Assembly: GCA_004570315.1 (NCBI GenBank) | Contig: SPQI01000347.1 | Coordinates: 1-45,972 of the forward strand | Direction of reading: 5' to 3' | Source: Oxalobacteraceae bacterium OM1 | GTDB lineage: Bacteria > Pseudomonadota > Gammaproteobacteria > Burkholderiales > Burkholderiaceae_D | Length of the DNA: 45,972 nt | Shown: positions 36,895 through 45,972 of the stretch, piece by piece | Position numbering within the stretch: the first letter of the stretch is position 1 | How the letters are laid out: each line of letters starts with the position of its first letter | Made by a program: the position numbers and the translations under genes | The notes under the pieces: generated by a model | Database searches by the model: none | What the model saw: only the letters and a program-made list of their open reading frames with translations | Told to the model about the DNA's origin: nothing

Positions 36895-37257
36895 TTAGAA
36901 CTTCAGACCGGCTTCGCGGGCTGCCTCGGCAACTGCTTTCACACGACCGTGATAGCGGAAACCGGAACGGTCGAACGCGACTTCGGTAATGCCAGCCTGC
37001 AGTGCCTTCTCGGCGACGCGCTTGCCAACCAGTGCGGCAGCGGCAGCGTTGCCACCCTTGCCGGACTTGCCAGCCAGTTCCTGGCGCACTTCGGTTTCCA
37101 GCGTCGATGCAGACGCCAGCACCTTGGCATCCGGGCTGATGATGTTTGCGTAGATGTGAAGGTTGGTGCGATGCACAGCCAAGCGGTTCACCTTCAACTC
37201 TGCGATCTTCGCGCGCGTTTGGCGTGCGCGGCGCAGGCGTGATTGTTTCTTGTCCAT
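36895..37257 (-). CDS. rplR: 50S ribosomal protein L18
   Basis: 120-residue 5S rRNA-binding uL18 ([20 protein letters not shown] ... [23 protein letters not shown]). The ATG at 37257 has AGGGG upstream. A TTG two codons earlier is less likely. Confidence 0.96.
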   Translation of the reverse strand: MDKKQSRLRRARQTRAKIAELKVNRLAVHRTNLHIYANIISPDAKVLASASTLETEVRQELAGKSGKGGNAAAAALVGKRVAEKALQAGITEVAFDRSGFRYHGRVKAVAEAAREAGLKF

Positions 37258-37269
37258 CGTCAACCCCTA

Positions 37270-37803
37270 TTACTTCTTCTTGGTTTCTTTCAGCGTCACC
37301 ACTTCGTCCACATAGCGGACGCCCTTGCCTTTGTAAGGTTCGGGGCTGCGGTACGCGCGGATCTCGGCAGCGGTCTGGCCGACCTTCTGCTTATCGACAC
37401 CCTTGATCAGGATTTCGGTCTGCGACGGCGTTTCGACTTTCACGCCAGCCGGCATCTGATGCACGACCGGGTGCGAGAAGCCGAGGGACAGGTTCAGCTT
37501 GTCGCCTTGGGCCTGGGCCCGGAAGCCCACGCCGACCAGCGACAGCTTCTTCTCGAAGCCCTTGGTCACGCCGTTGACCATGTTGTTTACCAGCGCGCGC
37601 AGCGTGCCGGACATGGCGTTCGCTTCACGGGAATCATCAGCCGGCGCGAACAGCAGGGTGTTGTTTTCGTTCGTGACCTTGACCAGACCGTTCAGCGGCA
37701 TGGAGAGGGTACCGAGCGAGCCTTTAACGGTGATGCGATCTTGCGCAATCGTCACTTCCACACCGGCCGGAAGTGCGATGGGCATTTTACCTACACGAGA
37801 CAT
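37270..37803 (-). CDS. rplF: 50S ribosomal protein L6
   Basis: 177-residue uL6 with two similar domains ([19 protein letters not shown]; the C-terminal [15 protein letters not shown] is the signature). It binds near the GTPase centre of 23S rRNA. Confidence 0.97.
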   Translation of the reverse strand: MSRVGKMPIALPAGVEVTIAQDRITVKGSLGTLSMPLNGLVKVTNENNTLLFAPADDSREANAMSGTLRALVNNMVNGVTKGFEKKLSLVGVGFRAQAQGDKLNLSLGFSHPVVHQMPAGVKVETPSQTEILIKGVDKQKVGQTAAEIRAYRSPEPYKGKGVRYVDEVVTLKETKKK

Positions 37804-37813
37804 CTTGCACTCC

Positions 37814-38209
37814 TTAGGCCACGTAGCAAATGACTTCGCCGCCGACGCCAGTCGCGCGCGCCTTGCGGTCGGTCATCACGCCCTTCGGGGTCGAGACGAT
37901 CGCTACGCCGAGGCCATTCATCACTTGCGGAATATCGTTCTTGCCTTTGTAAATACGCAGGCCCGGACGGGAGACGCGCTCGAGGCGCTCGATCACGGGG
38001 CGGCCGGCGTAGTACTTCAGGCCAATCTTCAGTTCTGCCTTACCTTCCGCTTGATCCACAGCGTAGTCCTCGATGTAGCCTTCGTCCTTCAGGACGTTGG
38101 CAATCGCGACCTTCACTTTGGACGACGGCATAACAACCGTCGTTTTTTGCACGCCCTGAGCGTTGCGGATGCGGGTCAGCATATCGGCGATAGGATCGCT
38201 CATACTCAT
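37814..38209 (-). CDS. rpsH: 30S ribosomal protein S8
   Basis: 131-residue uS8 ([15 protein letters not shown] ... [20 protein letters not shown]). In E. coli S8 represses spc operon translation. The ATG at 38209 is favoured over one 6 nt downstream because AGGAG is eight bases upstream of it. Confidence 0.97.
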   Translation of the reverse strand: MSMSDPIADMLTRIRNAQGVQKTTVVMPSSKVKVAIANVLKDEGYIEDYAVDQAEGKAELKIGLKYYAGRPVIERLERVSRPGLRIYKGKNDIPQVMNGLGVAIVSTPKGVMTDRKARATGVGGEVICYVA

Positions 38210-38223
38210 CGCTTATTCTCCTA

Positions 38224-38529
38224 TTACCAGCTAGCTTTAGTAATACCCGGGATCTCGCCGCGCATGGCGATTTCACGGATCTTCGTACGGGCCAGGCCGA
38301 ATTTGCGGAAGGTACCGCGCGGGCGACCGGTCAGCTTGCAACGATTGCGCTGACGAGTCGGATTCGCGTTGCGCGGCAGCGCCTGCAGCTTCAGGCGCGC
38401 TTCGTAGCGCTCTTCTTCCGATTTCGACTGGTCGTCGATGACGGCTTTCAACTCGGCACGCTTGCCGGCGAATTTCTTCACCAGGTCGGCGCGCTTTTGT
38501 TCACGGTTAATCAGTGCCAGTTTTGCCAT
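38224..38529 (-). CDS. rpsN: 30S ribosomal protein S14 (zinc-independent form)
   Basis: 101-residue uS14. It lacks the CXXC zinc pairs and has the long form typical of proteobacteria ([20 protein letters not shown] ... [18 protein letters not shown]). Confidence 0.97.
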   Translation of the reverse strand: MAKLALINREQKRADLVKKFAGKRAELKAVIDDQSKSEEERYEARLKLQALPRNANPTRQRNRCKLTGRPRGTFRKFGLARTKIREIAMRGEIPGITKASW

Positions 38530-38536
38530 GGCAGCC

Positions 38537-39076
38537 TCAGTTTCTGAACGGGAATTTAAATGCGGCGAGCAGAGCTTTCGCTTCGTCGTCGGTCTTCGCA
38601 GTCGTGGTAATGCTGATGTTCATGCCACGCAGTGCGTCGATCTTGTCGTACTCGATCTCGGGAAAGATGATCTGCTCTTTCACGCCGATGTTGTAGTTGC
38701 CACGACCGTCGAATGCACGACCGGACACGCCACGGAAGTCACGGACGCGCGGCAGCGCGACGGTGATCAGACGATCCAGGAATTCGTACATGCGAGCGCC
38801 ACGCAGGGTCACCATGCAACCGATCGGATAGCCTTCGCGAATCTTGAAGCCTGCAATTGCCTTGCGGGCCTTGGTCACGACGGGCTTTTGACCGGCGATC
38901 TTGGTGAGGTCGCCGACAGCGTGCTCGATCACCTTCTTATCCGCAACCGCTTCCGACAGACCCATGTTCAGGGTGATCTTGGTGAGGCGCGGGACTTCCA
39001 TCACTGACTGGTAACCAAACTGCTTGGTCAGGTCGGCGACGACTTTATCTTTATAAAATTGCTGGAGACGGGCCAT
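38537..39076 (-). CDS. rplE: 50S ribosomal protein L5
   Basis: 179-residue uL5 that binds 5S rRNA and contacts P-site tRNA. Seen: [41 protein letters not shown], and the C-terminal [20 protein letters not shown]. Confidence 0.97.
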   Translation of the reverse strand: MARLQQFYKDKVVADLTKQFGYQSVMEVPRLTKITLNMGLSEAVADKKVIEHAVGDLTKIAGQKPVVTKARKAIAGFKIREGYPIGCMVTLRGARMYEFLDRLITVALPRVRDFRGVSGRAFDGRGNYNIGVKEQIIFPEIEYDKIDALRGMNISITTTAKTDDEAKALLAAFKFPFRN

Positions 39077-39082
39077 GATGTC

Positions 39083-39397
39083 TTACACCTTAACGACTTC
39101 GCCATTGGACTTGTAGACGCGAGCCTTCTTGCCGTCCACAACCTTTACGGCCGCACGATCTGCCTTGCCCGTTGCCGCATTGAACAATGCAACGTTGGAC
39201 ACGTGGATCGGCATCAGCTTGTCGACGATGCCGCCGGTGGAACCGGTCATCGGGTTCGGACGCACAGCTTTCTTGGCGACGTTGATACCCTCAACCACGA
39301 CGTAATCGGTGCCGACGCGCTGCGTGACCACACCGCGCTTGCCCTTGTCCTTACCGGCCAGGACGATGACCTCGTCGTTTTTACGAATCTTATCCAT
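39083..39397 (-). CDS. rplX: 50S ribosomal protein L24
   Basis: 104-residue uL24 with the KOW motif ([18 protein letters not shown]), an early assembly protein near the exit tunnel. It follows rplN by 9 nt. Confidence 0.97.
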   Translation of the reverse strand: MDKIRKNDEVIVLAGKDKGKRGVVTQRVGTDYVVVEGINVAKKAVRPNPMTGSTGGIVDKLMPIHVSNVALFNAATGKADRAAVKVVDGKKARVYKSNGEVVKV

Positions 39398-39406
39398 GAC
39401 GACTCC

Positions 39407-39775
39407 TTACAGAACTTCCGGCGCCAGCGAGACGATCTTCATGAAGCGCTCGGTACGCAGTTCGCGGGTCACAGGGCCAAAAATGCGCGTGCCGATCGGC
39501 TCAAGCTTGTTGTTCAGCAGGACGGCAGCATTGCCATCGAACTTGACCAGCGAGCCATCCTGGCGGCGCACGCCCTTGGCGGTGCGGACGACCACGGCGT
39601 TATAAATTTCACCTTTCTTGACGCGGCCGCGCGGAGCTGCGACCTTGACGGTGACCTTGATCACATCGCCGATGCTGGCGTAACGGCGCTTGGAACCGCC
39701 CAGCACCTTGATGCACAGGACTTCACGCGCGCCCGTGTTGTCGGCTACCTCGAGCCGGCTCTCAGTTTGAATCAT
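39407..39775 (-). CDS. rplN: 50S ribosomal protein L14
   Basis: 122-residue uL14 ([20 protein letters not shown] ... [22 protein letters not shown]), first gene of the spc block. It is preceded by a 247-nt leader with a good sigma-70-type promoter (39986-40014) and several hairpins. Confidence 0.97.
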   Translation of the reverse strand: MIQTESRLEVADNTGAREVLCIKVLGGSKRRYASIGDVIKVTVKVAAPRGRVKKGEIYNAVVVRTAKGVRRQDGSLVKFDGNAAVLLNNKLEPIGTRIFGPVTRELRTERFMKIVSLAPEVL

Positions 39776-39808
39776 AGTATTTTCTTTCCCAACTTAATCC
39801 GCTTAACC

Positions 39809-39822
39809 GCCCGACATCGGGC
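39809..39822 (-). other. Leader hairpin before rplN
   Basis: Perfect GCCCGA / TCGGGC dyad 34 nt before the rplN ATG in the spc leader RNA. It could affect rplN translation or leader stability. Confidence 0.4.
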
Positions 39823-39900
39823 CAGCGGTCAGTCTTGGTCCTGTCAGCCGACTTACAGACAAGCCGGCCGATTAGGTGGACGGTTTCAAAAACTACTGTT

Positions 39901-39919
39901 GCGCAACCGCGGGTTGCGC
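39901..39919 (-). other. Second leader hairpin before rplN
   Basis: Perfect 8-bp stem GCGCAACC / GGTTGCGC with a 3-nt loop in the spc leader. On the minus strand a TTTTT occurs about eight bases after the stem, so it is attenuator-like at best. Confidence 0.4.
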
Positions 39920-39985
39920 GTACTTTTCGAACTGCAGGTAAAACTTCAAAGCCCTCACAGATGACCTGCAAGAGCCAAGCCCAGC

Positions 39986-40014
39986 ATTATGGCACCATAA
40001 CACTGGGCTGGCAA
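39986..40014 (-). promoter_or_regulatory. Promoter of the spc operon (rplN onward)
   Basis: On the minus strand TTGCCA (40014-40009) and CATAAT (39991-39986) are 17 bp apart, each one mismatch from consensus. It lies just after rpsQ. The spacer and -10 are covered by a 14-bp dyad (39979-39992 / 39995-40008). Confidence 0.7.
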
Positions 40015-40022
40015 CTACTTTT

Positions 40023-40295
40023 TTAGACGATCTGTGCGACTTGCACGACACGTGTCACGGACCATGCCTTGGTCTTGGAGATCGGGCGGCCTTCCTGGAT
40101 TTCGACGGTGTCGCCTTCCTTGGCCTGGTTGTTTTCATCGTGCGCGTGATACTTGTTCGAACGCACGACGATCTTGCCGTACAGCGGATGCTTGACGCGA
40201 CGCTCGACCAGGACGGTGACGGTCTTGTCCATCTTGTCAGAGACCACCTTGCCAATCAGCGTGCGCTTGAGCGCAGTTTTGACTTGATCGTTCAT
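40023..40295 (-). CDS. rpsQ: 30S ribosomal protein S17
   Basis: 90-residue uS17 OB-fold protein ([20 protein letters not shown] ... [20 protein letters not shown]). The ATG overlaps the rpmC stop (ATGA). Last gene of the S10 block. Confidence 0.97.
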   Translation of the reverse strand: MNDQVKTALKRTLIGKVVSDKMDKTVTVLVERRVKHPLYGKIVVRSNKYHAHDENNQAKEGDTVEIQEGRPISKTKAWSVTRVVQVAQIV

Positions 40296-40486
40296 TGCTT
40301 GGCGTCCTTCTGATTCATGACCGTCTTTACGCGCGCGATATCGCGGCGCACCTTCTTGAGCTGCGCGGTGTTGTTCAGCTGTTGCGTCGCGATTTGCATA
40401 CGCAGGCTGAATTGCGCCTTCAGCAGCTCGTTAAGCTCTTTTTGCAGAGCGTCCTGATCCTTGCCGCGGAGTTCAGATGCTTTCAT
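40292..40486 (-). CDS. rpmC: 50S ribosomal protein L29
   Basis: 64-residue uL29, two helices ([20 protein letters not shown] ... [17 protein letters not shown]). It sits at the peptide exit and helps bind trigger factor and SRP. It overlaps rpsQ. Confidence 0.97.
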   Translation of the reverse strand: MKASELRGKDQDALQKELNELLKAQFSLRMQIATQQLNNTAQLKKVRRDIARVKTVMNQKDAKQ

Positions 40487-40498
40487 GATTGACTCCTG

Positions 40499-40918
40499 TT
40501 ATTGGCCGACTTGACGGAGCACGAAGGTGGTCGCCAGCGGCAGCTTGGCGGCAGCCAGGCGGAACGCCTCGCGCGCCAGCGCCTCGTCGACACCGTCCAT
40601 CTCGTACAGCACTTTACCTGGCTGGATTTCAGCCACGTAGTACTCCGGATTGCCCTTACCGTTACCCATACGGACTTCAGCCGGCTTGTTGGAAATCGGC
40701 TTGTCCGGGAAGATGCGAATCCAGATACGGCCGCCACGTTTGATGTGACGGGTCATGGCACGACGGGCCGCTTCGATCTGGCGCGCGGTGATACGGCCGC
40801 GAGCCACGGCCTTCAGGCCGTATTCACCGAACGAGACGGCGGTGCCGCGCTCGTGCGAAATACCTTTGTTGCGGCCCTTCTGCTCTTTACGATATTTTCT
40901 GCGTGCGGGTTGCAGCAT
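40499..40918 (-). CDS. rplP: 50S ribosomal protein L16
   Basis: 139-residue uL16 ([20 protein letters not shown] ... [20 protein letters not shown]), which organises the A-site region of 23S rRNA. It starts 2 nt after rpsC. Confidence 0.97.
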   Translation of the reverse strand: MLQPARRKYRKEQKGRNKGISHERGTAVSFGEYGLKAVARGRITARQIEAARRAMTRHIKRGGRIWIRIFPDKPISNKPAEVRMGNGKGNPEYYVAEIQPGKVLYEMDGVDEALAREAFRLAAAKLPLATTFVLRQVGQ

Positions 40919-40920
40919 GT

Positions 40921-41751
40921 TTATTCTCCTGCTTTCTCAGCCGGGGCTGCAGCGTCGGCCTTCTTCGGGGCACGAACGCGCTTAGCGCCGGGAGTCGAAG
41001 TGCCTTCGGAGCCCTCGGGCTTCTTGGCGCGCGGACGTCCACCGGGTTTGCCGTCGTCGCGACGCGGACCACGACGCTTCTTGTCGTCGTCAGCCGGCGT
41101 TTCGATCGTCGGTGCCTCGCCGCTGGCGAGACGGTCACCCTTGTAGACCCAGACCTTGATGCCGATGATGCCGTAGGTGGTTTCAGCTTCGCCAAAACCA
41201 TAATCGATGTCGGCACGCAGAGTGTGCAGCGGCACGCGGCCTTCGCGATACCATTCCTTGCGAGCGATTTCGATGCCGTTCAGACGGCCTGACGACATGA
41301 TCTTGATGCCTTGCGCGCCGAGACGCATCGCGTTCTGCATGGCGCGCTTCATCGCGCGGCGGAACATAATGCGCTTCTCGAGCTGCTGAGCAATCGAATC
41401 AGCGATCAGCTGCGCGTCGACTTCCGGCTTGCGGATTTCTTCGATGTTCACGTGCACCGGCACGCCCATCATTTTGGTCAGGTCGGACTTAAGGAGTTCG
41501 ATGTCCTCGCCCTTCTTGCCGATTACAACGCCCGGACGGGAGCTGAAGATCGTGATGCGTGCGTTCTTGGCCGGACGCTCGATGACCACGCGGCCAACCG
41601 AAGCGTTCTTCAGCTTCTTCTTCAGGTAGGTGCGGACATTGAGGTCCTCGTTGAGCATCGTGGCAAAGTTTGCGTTGCCAGCGTACCAACGGGAGCCCCA
41701 GTTACGCGTCACCGAAAGACGGAAGCCGGTCGGATGAATTTTCTGTCCCAT
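40921..41751 (-). CDS. rpsC: 30S ribosomal protein S3 with long C-terminal tail
   Basis: 276-residue uS3. The KH domain has [11 protein letters not shown] (VIGKKG, 76-81). The conserved core ends near [19 protein letters not shown]. About 60 further residues rich in Arg, Lys, Pro, Ala, Asp and Glu follow, absent from the 233-residue E. coli protein. Tails of this kind are common in Burkholderiales. Confidence 0.97.
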   Translation of the reverse strand: MGQKIHPTGFRLSVTRNWGSRWYAGNANFATMLNEDLNVRTYLKKKLKNASVGRVVIERPAKNARITIFSSRPGVVIGKKGEDIELLKSDLTKMMGVPVHVNIEEIRKPEVDAQLIADSIAQQLEKRIMFRRAMKRAMQNAMRLGAQGIKIMSSGRLNGIEIARKEWYREGRVPLHTLRADIDYGFGEAETTYGIIGIKVWVYKGDRLASGEAPTIETPADDDKKRRGPRRDDGKPGGRPRAKKPEGSEGTSTPGAKRVRAPKKADAAAPAEKAGE

Positions 41752-41760
41752 CGTGACTCC

Positions 41761-42090
41761 TTAGTTACCGACAGTCACGTAGATGTGACAGGTTTGCTTC
41801 GAAAAACGATCGCCGCGGCCCTTGGCGCGAGCGATGAAGCGCTTCATCACACTGCCTTGCTCGACGAAGATCGTCTTGACTTTCAGCTCGTCGATATCCG
41901 CGCCATCGTTGTGCTCGGCGTTCGCAATCGCGGACTCGAGCACTTGCTTGATGATGACCGCGCCCTTTTTCGGGCTGAAGGCCAAGATATTCAACGCCTG
42001 ATCAACTTTTTTCCCGCGGATCAGGTCGGCGACCAGACGGCCTTTTTGGGCCGACAGGCGAGCGCCACGGAGGGAAGCTTTAGTTTCCAT
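41761..42090 (-). CDS. rplV: 50S ribosomal protein L22
   Basis: 109-residue uL22 whose beta-hairpin lines the exit tunnel ([19 protein letters not shown]). The N-terminus [20 protein letters not shown] is typical. It follows rpsS by 8 nt. Confidence 0.97.
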   Translation of the reverse strand: METKASLRGARLSAQKGRLVADLIRGKKVDQALNILAFSPKKGAVIIKQVLESAIANAEHNDGADIDELKVKTIFVEQGSVMKRFIARAKGRGDRFSKQTCHIYVTVGN

Positions 42091-42098
42091 ATCGGACC

Positions 42099-42374
42099 TT
42101 ATTTCTTAGCCTTCTTGTCGGCGGCGTGACCCTTAAACGTACGGGTCAGCGCGAATTCGCCGAGCTTGTGACCAACCATGTTTTCAGACACATAGACCGG
42201 CACGTGCTGTTTGCCGTTATGCACCGCGATCGTCAGACCGATGAAATCGGGCAGGATCGTCGAACGACGCGACCAAGTCTTGATCGGCTTCTTGTCTTTC
42301 GTCGCATGCGCCGCTTCGACTTTCTTTACCAGGTGGGCGTCGCAGAACGGCCCTTTTTTCAATGAACGAGTCAT
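42099..42374 (-). CDS. rpsS: 30S ribosomal protein S19
   Basis: 91-residue uS19 ([20 protein letters not shown] ... [19 protein letters not shown]), which forms a heterodimer with S13 in the 30S head. Confidence 0.97.
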   Translation of the reverse strand: MTRSLKKGPFCDAHLVKKVEAAHATKDKKPIKTWSRRSTILPDFIGLTIAVHNGKQHVPVYVSENMVGHKLGEFALTRTFKGHAADKKAKK

Positions 42375-42384
42375 GTTTTACCCC

Positions 42385-43212
42385 TTATTTCTTGCCGCGG
42401 CGCGAGACGATCATCGAAGTCGTGCGCTTGTTGCTGCGCGTCTTCTTGCCCTTGGTCTGCTGGCCCCACGGGGACACCGGATGGCGACCTGCCGACGTAC
42501 GGCCTTCACCACCGCCGTGCGGGTGGTCGATCGGGTTCATGACGACGCCACGGACCGTCGGGCGGATACCGCGCCAACGCGTCGCACCGGCCTTACCGAT
42601 CTTGCGCAGGTTGTGCTCACCGTTACCAACTTCACCGACGGTAGCACGGCACTCGATATGCACGCGGCGCACTTCGCCGGAACGCAGACGAACCTGAGCG
42701 TAAGTGCCCTCACGCGCCATCAGCACGACGCCAGCGCCCGCGGTACGGGCCATCTGGGCACCTTTACCCGGCAGCATTTCGACGCAATGCATCGTCGTAC
42801 CGACCGGAATGTTGCGGATCGGCAGGCAGTTACCGGCCTTGATCGGCGCTTCCGAGCCGTTCATCAGCTGGTCGCCGACAGCTACGCCCTTCGGGGCGAT
42901 GATGTAGCGACGCTCGCCGTCGGCGTAGCACAGAAGAGCGATATGCGCGCTGCGGTTCGGGTCGTATTCCAGACGCTCTACCTTCGCCGGGATGCCGTCC
43001 TTGTTGCGACGGAAATCGACGACGCGATAATGTTGCTTGTGACCGCCACCGATGTGACGCGTCGTGATGTGGCCGTTGTTGTTACGGCCGGCTGTCTTGG
43101 ACTTCTTTTCGACGAGCGAGGCGAGCGGACGGCCTTTGTACAGGTCGGGATTGACGACCTTGACCATGCCGCGGCGACCAGCCGACGTCGGTTTCATTTT
43201 CACGAGTGCCAT
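42385..43212 (-). CDS. rplB: 50S ribosomal protein L2
   Basis: 275-residue uL2, near the peptidyl transferase centre. It has the conserved C-terminal block [20 protein letters not shown] with the essential His. The start overlaps the rplW stop (TAATG). Confidence 0.98.
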   Translation of the reverse strand: MALVKMKPTSAGRRGMVKVVNPDLYKGRPLASLVEKKSKTAGRNNNGHITTRHIGGGHKQHYRVVDFRRNKDGIPAKVERLEYDPNRSAHIALLCYADGERRYIIAPKGVAVGDQLMNGSEAPIKAGNCLPIRNIPVGTTMHCVEMLPGKGAQMARTAGAGVVLMAREGTYAQVRLRSGEVRRVHIECRATVGEVGNGEHNLRKIGKAGATRWRGIRPTVRGVVMNPIDHPHGGGEGRTSAGRHPVSPWGQQTKGKKTRSNKRTTSMIVSRRGKK

Positions 43213-43529
43213 TATTTAGCCTCCTCGGTGAAGTTGATTTCCTGACCCGGCTTCAGGGAGACGTACGCTTGGCGCACATTGTTGCGGCGACCGATGAAAC
43301 GGCCAGCACGCTTTTCCTTACCTTGGCGGTTCAGCACTTGCACGGATTCGACCTGCACCTTGAACAGCAGCTCGACAGCAGCCTTGATCTCGGGCTTGGT
43401 TGCGTCCGGCGTTACGCGGAAAACAACTTGCTCATTCTTTTCTGCGACGAAGGTGGCTTTCTCCGAGATGACCGGAGCGAGCAGCACTTTCATCAAACGC
43501 TCTTCGCTGAATTTCTGAGTCGCGCTCAT
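43212..43529 (-). CDS. rplW: 50S ribosomal protein L23
   Basis: 105-residue uL23, tunnel-exit docking site for trigger factor and SRP ([20 protein letters not shown]). The ATG at 43529 overlaps the rplD stop and has AGGAG upstream. Confidence 0.97.
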   Translation of the reverse strand: MSATQKFSEERLMKVLLAPVISEKATFVAEKNEQVVFRVTPDATKPEIKAAVELLFKVQVESVQVLNRQGKEKRAGRFIGRRNNVRQAYVSLKPGQEINFTEEAK

Positions 43530-44146
43530 GCCAGCATCTCCTCAATCTTGGCCAATGCGGGCTTGGTGATCAGCACTTTTTTGTAGAACACCAGCGAAAC
43601 CGGATCAGCGTGACGCGGCTCGACGATGAGCACGTTCGGCAGGTTGCGCGAAGCGAGCAGCAGGTTTTCGTCGACGTTGTCGGTAATGACGAGCACGGAC
43701 TCCAGGCCCATGCCTTTCAGTTTTTGCGCCAGCAGCTTGGTCTTCGGAGCGTCGACAGACAAATTTTCGACGACCGACAGACGGCCTTCGCGAGCGAGCT
43801 GGGAAAGGATCGAGCAGACGCCTGCGCGATACATCTTCTTGTTGACCTTGTGCGAGAAGTTCTCGTCAGGGCTGTTCGGGAAGATGCGACCACCACCACG
43901 CCACAGCGGGGAGGACGACATACCAGCACGTGCGCGGCCAGTGCCTTTTTGGCGCCAAGGCTTTTTGGTCGTGTGGCTGACTTCTTCACGATCCTTCTGC
44001 TTGCGATTACCGCTGCGAGCATTGGCCTGGTAGGCAACGACGACTTGATGGATCAGCGCTTCGTTATAGTCGCGACCGAAAATGGTATCCGGTGCAGCGA
44101 CGTTGGAGGCGGCCTGTCCTTGTTCGTTCAGGAGCTTCAGTTCCAT
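43526..44146 (-). CDS. rplD: 50S ribosomal protein L4
   Basis: 206-residue uL4 with the long tunnel-reaching loop ([39 protein letters not shown]). In E. coli L4 also regulates its own operon, which is relevant to the structured leader upstream of rplC. Confidence 0.97.
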   Translation of the reverse strand: MELKLLNEQGQAASNVAAPDTIFGRDYNEALIHQVVVAYQANARSGNRKQKDREEVSHTTKKPWRQKGTGRARAGMSSSPLWRGGGRIFPNSPDENFSHKVNKKMYRAGVCSILSQLAREGRLSVVENLSVDAPKTKLLAQKLKGMGLESVLVITDNVDENLLLASRNLPNVLIVEPRHADPVSLVFYKKVLITKPALAKIEEMLA

Positions 44147-44149
44147 CGA

Positions 44150-44806
44150 TTACGCTCCCTTCTTAGCTTTGACTTTGACAGCCGGGCGAACGATCACTTG
44201 GCCGTTCTTGGCGCCGGGAACAGCGCCCTTGACCAGCAGCAGCTGGCGCTCGGTGTCGACGCGTGCGATCTCGAGATTCTGCACGGTGGTAGTGACGTCA
44301 CCCATGTGACCGGTCATGCGCTTACCCGGGAAGACGCGACCCGGATCCTGCGCCATACCGATGGAACCCGGCACGTTGTGCGAGCGGGAGTTACCGTGGG
44401 TAGCGCGGCCGGAACCGAAGTTGTAGCGCTTGATCGTACCGGCATAGCCTTTACCGATGGACACGCCTTGCACGTCCACCTTCTGGCCGGCCTCGAACAT
44501 CGTGACGGGAATGACTTCGCCCGCTTTCAGTTCGGCGGCTTTGGCTGCGTCGATACGGAATTCTTTGAGGACGGTACCAGCTTCGACACCCGCTTTCGCG
44601 AGGTGACCGGCCGCCGCTTTATTGACGCGGGAGGCACGGCGCTGACCGAAGGTGACCTGCACGGAGTTATAACCATCCGTTGCGTCGGTTTTGATTTGCG
44701 TCACGCGGTTGTTAGACACGTCCAGCACGGTAACAGGAATCGTATCCCCGTCATCCGTGAAGATGCGCATCATACCAACCTTGCGACCAACAAGGCCTTG
44801 GCTCAT
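44150..44806 (-). CDS. rplC: 50S ribosomal protein L3
   Basis: 218-residue uL3 ([20 protein letters not shown] ... [20 protein letters not shown]). The ATG at 44806 has GGAG upstream. A start four codons earlier is rejected. It is preceded by its own candidate promoter and a 175-nt structured gap. Confidence 0.97.
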   Translation of the reverse strand: MSQGLVGRKVGMMRIFTDDGDTIPVTVLDVSNNRVTQIKTDATDGYNSVQVTFGQRRASRVNKAAAGHLAKAGVEAGTVLKEFRIDAAKAAELKAGEVIPVTMFEAGQKVDVQGVSIGKGYAGTIKRYNFGSGRATHGNSRSHNVPGSIGMAQDPGRVFPGKRMTGHMGDVTTTVQNLEIARVDTERQLLLVKGAVPGAKNGQVIVRPAVKVKAKKGA

Positions 44807-44862
44807 TGTTTTCTCCATTCCTGCCTACGATTGGGCAGGGCTGATGTTTGTACTACCAAAAC

Positions 44863-44890
44863 GTAATGGCACGGGAGGCCGTGCCATTAC
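44863..44890 (-). other. 12-bp leader hairpin before rplC
   Basis: Perfect stem GTAATGGCACGG / CCGTGCCATTAC with a GAGG-type 4-nt loop, followed on the minus strand by GTTTTGG. It begins about five bases after the predicted transcription start, so it would form the very 5' end of the rplC mRNA. It could be an attenuator or a regulator-binding site. Confidence 0.6.
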
Positions 44891-44901
44891 CGAAGCCCGT
44901 C

Positions 44902-44930
44902 ATTGTAACCCGCTTTTTCGCATACCACAA
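44902..44930 (-). promoter_or_regulatory. Candidate promoter for rplC
   Basis: On the minus strand TTGTGG (44930-44925) and TACAAT (44907-44902), 17 bp apart. The -35 lies inside one arm of an 11-bp inverted repeat (44921-44931 / 44947-44957). Confidence 0.55.
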
Positions 44931-44957
44931 TACGCACAAAGGCGAAATTGTGGTATG
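44921..44957. repeat. 11-bp inverted repeat overlapping the rplC -35 region
   Basis: CATACCACAAT and ATTGTGGTATG, perfect, 15 nt apart, just after rpsJ. It is either an mRNA hairpin at the rpsJ 3' end or an operator. Confidence 0.6.
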
Positions 44958-44981
44958 TGCGTCGCTACAACGACATGGCGA

Positions 44982-45299
44982 TTACTGCAGCTTGATCTCG
45001 ACGTCCACGCCGGCCGGCAGGTCCAGCTTCATCAGGGCGTCAACCGTCTTGTCGGTCGGGTCGACGATGTCCATCAGGCGCTGGTGGGTACGAATTTCGA
45101 ACTGGTCGCGCGAGGTTTTGTTAACGTGCGGCGAACGCAGGATGTCGAAACGCTGGATGCGGGTCGGCAGCGGGACCGGGCCCTTCACCACGGCGCCGGT
45201 GCGCTTGGCGGTGTCGACGATTTCCTGAGCGGACTGGTCGATCAGACGATAGTCGAAGGCTTTCAGACGGATGCGGATTTTCTGGTTGGGAGTGGACAT
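44982..45299 (-). CDS. rpsJ: 30S ribosomal protein S10 / NusE
   Basis: 105-residue uS10 ([20 protein letters not shown] ... [12 protein letters not shown]), both a ribosomal protein and, as NusE, an antitermination factor. The ATG at 45299 follows a leader of about 70 nt from an extended -10 promoter. A gap with its own promoter signal separates it from rplC. Confidence 0.97.
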   Translation of the reverse strand: MSTPNQKIRIRLKAFDYRLIDQSAQEIVDTAKRTGAVVKGPVPLPTRIQRFDILRSPHVNKTSRDQFEIRTHQRLMDIVDPTDKTVDALMKLDLPAGVDVEIKLQ

Positions 45300-45376
45300 G
45301 CTATTTCCTTAATAAAGAACGAACCGGCTGGGCGCCGGCAATAAGTGTCTGGTCCTACTGTACAGCAAAGCGAGCA

Positions 45377-45385
45377 AGTATATCA
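45377..45385 (-). promoter_or_regulatory. Extended -10 promoter upstream of rpsJ
   Basis: TGATATACT on the minus strand, an extended -10 (TGn + TATACT) with no good -35. Transcription would start near 45370. Confidence 0.55.
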
Positions 45386-45440
45386 CCAATTCAGAGGGGA
45401 TCGATAAAAGTTCCGCCTCCTGTGGCCTTGCTTAAACGCC

Positions 45441-45501
45441 AGGGGCGGAACTGCAAGCTCCGCCCCTCTTGTTGCGCCGGACAGGGCTCACGCCCCGTCC
45501 G
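45441..45501 (-). other. Two hairpins in the tuf 3' region
   Basis: CGGACGGGGC / GCCCTGTCCG (45478-45501, 10 bp with one G-T) and AGGGGCGGA / TCCGCCCCT (45441-45467, 9 bp). Neither has a T run, so they may protect the tuf mRNA end or aid Rho-dependent termination. Confidence 0.5.
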
Positions 45502-45515
45502 TTGATCGCGGCTGA

Positions 45516-45972
45516 TTAGTCAGCCAGGATCTTGGCAACCACGCCGGCGCCAACGGTACGGCCGCCTTCGCGGATTGCGAAACGCAGACCTTCTTCCATT
45601 GCGATCGGAGCGATCAGCTTGACGACGATCGACACGTTGTCGCCCGGCATCACCATCTCTTTGTCTGCCGGCAGCTCGATCGAGCCGGTCACGTCAGTCG
45701 TACGGAAGTAGAACTGCGGACGGTAGTTGTTGAAGAACGGGGTGTGACGGCCGCCTTCTTCTTTCGACAGGACATAGACCTCGCCGGTGAAGTTGGTGTG
45801 CGGCTTGATCGAACCCGGCTTAGCCAGAACCTGGCCACGCTCGACGTCTTCACGCTTGGTGCCGCGCAGCAGCAGACCGACGTTGTCGCCTGCCTGACCC
45901 TGGTCCAGCAGCTTGCGGAACATTTCCACGCCGGTAACGGTGGTCTTGACGGTGTCCTTGATACCGACGATT
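45516..45972 (-). CDS. tuf: Elongation factor Tu (5' part beyond the window)
   Basis: C-terminal 151 residues or so of EF-Tu, covering most of domain 2 and domain 3. Seen: [40 protein letters not shown], and the tail [18 protein letters not shown]. The frame continues off the right edge, so the GTPase domain is not visible. Its position before rpsJ matches the str-S10 arrangement. Confidence 0.97.
   Translation of the reverse strand, partial: IVGIKDTVKTTVTGVEMFRKLLDQGQAGDNVGLLLRGTKREDVERGQVLAKPGSIKPHTNFTGEVYVLSKEEGGRHTPFFNNYRPQFYFRTTDVTGSIELPADKEMVMPGDNVSIVVKLIAPIAMEEGLRFAIREGGRTVGAGVVAKILAD

Overview
The window is about 46 kb of chromosomal core genome from a betaproteobacterium of the order Burkholderiales, most likely family Oxalobacteraceae (Herbaspirillum/Massilia-like). 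That placement is an inference from gene order, protein sequence style and high GC. It rests on pilMNOPQ-aroK-aroB-dgt divergent from a PBP1A gene, cyaY / lptM-lysA, System II cytochrome c biogenesis beside cytochrome c4, and tuf-rpsJ-rplC continuing into the S10, spc and alpha ribosomal operons. I saw no insertion sequence, prophage, CRISPR array, tRNA or rRNA gene.

Layout. (1) 1-9820, minus strand: a tightly overlapping series encodes the type IV pilus alignment complex and secretin (pilM, N, O, P, Q), an Ig-repeat lipoprotein, shikimate kinase, dehydroquinate synthase and dGTPase (cut by the left edge). (2) 10132-15120: mrcA faces away from pilM. Then come cyaY (minus), the small lipoprotein lptM with lysA, and an outer-membrane barrel protein. 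(3) 15087-20911, minus strand: msrQ and msrP (periplasmic methionine sulfoxide repair), ccsB and resB (System II haem ligation) and a dihaem cytochrome c4. (4) 21065-25578, plus strand: yihA, hemB, a fatty-acid-hydroxylase/sterol-desaturase family protein and a CorA-family transporter. (5) 25641-30331, minus strand: 1-Cys peroxiredoxin, dsbD, cutA and a NodIJ-like ABC-2 exporter. (6) 30670-45972, minus strand: the ribosomal superoperon from rplQ and rpoA back to rpsJ and the 3' part of tuf.

Functional links. Haem synthesis (hemB), haem attachment (resB, ccsB), thiol reduction for apocytochromes (dsbD) and the product cytochrome c4 all lie within 10 kb, as does the haem-dependent MsrPQ pair. 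The pil block supplies the envelope-spanning part of the type IV pilus machine.

Most interesting non-coding signals. (a) A minus-strand structured RNA candidate between yihA and hemB has four hairpins, an exposed UCUCCUCCC loop and a strong terminator ending in nine U. (b) A 122-nt imperfect palindrome lies directly beyond it. (c) A 12-bp inverted repeat hides the Shine-Dalgarno site of the hydroxylase-family gene. (d) Dyads overlap the predicted promoters ahead of rplC and rplN. (e) Hairpins, two of them terminator-like, separate rpsK, rpsD, rpoA and rplQ. All functional statements for these are inference.
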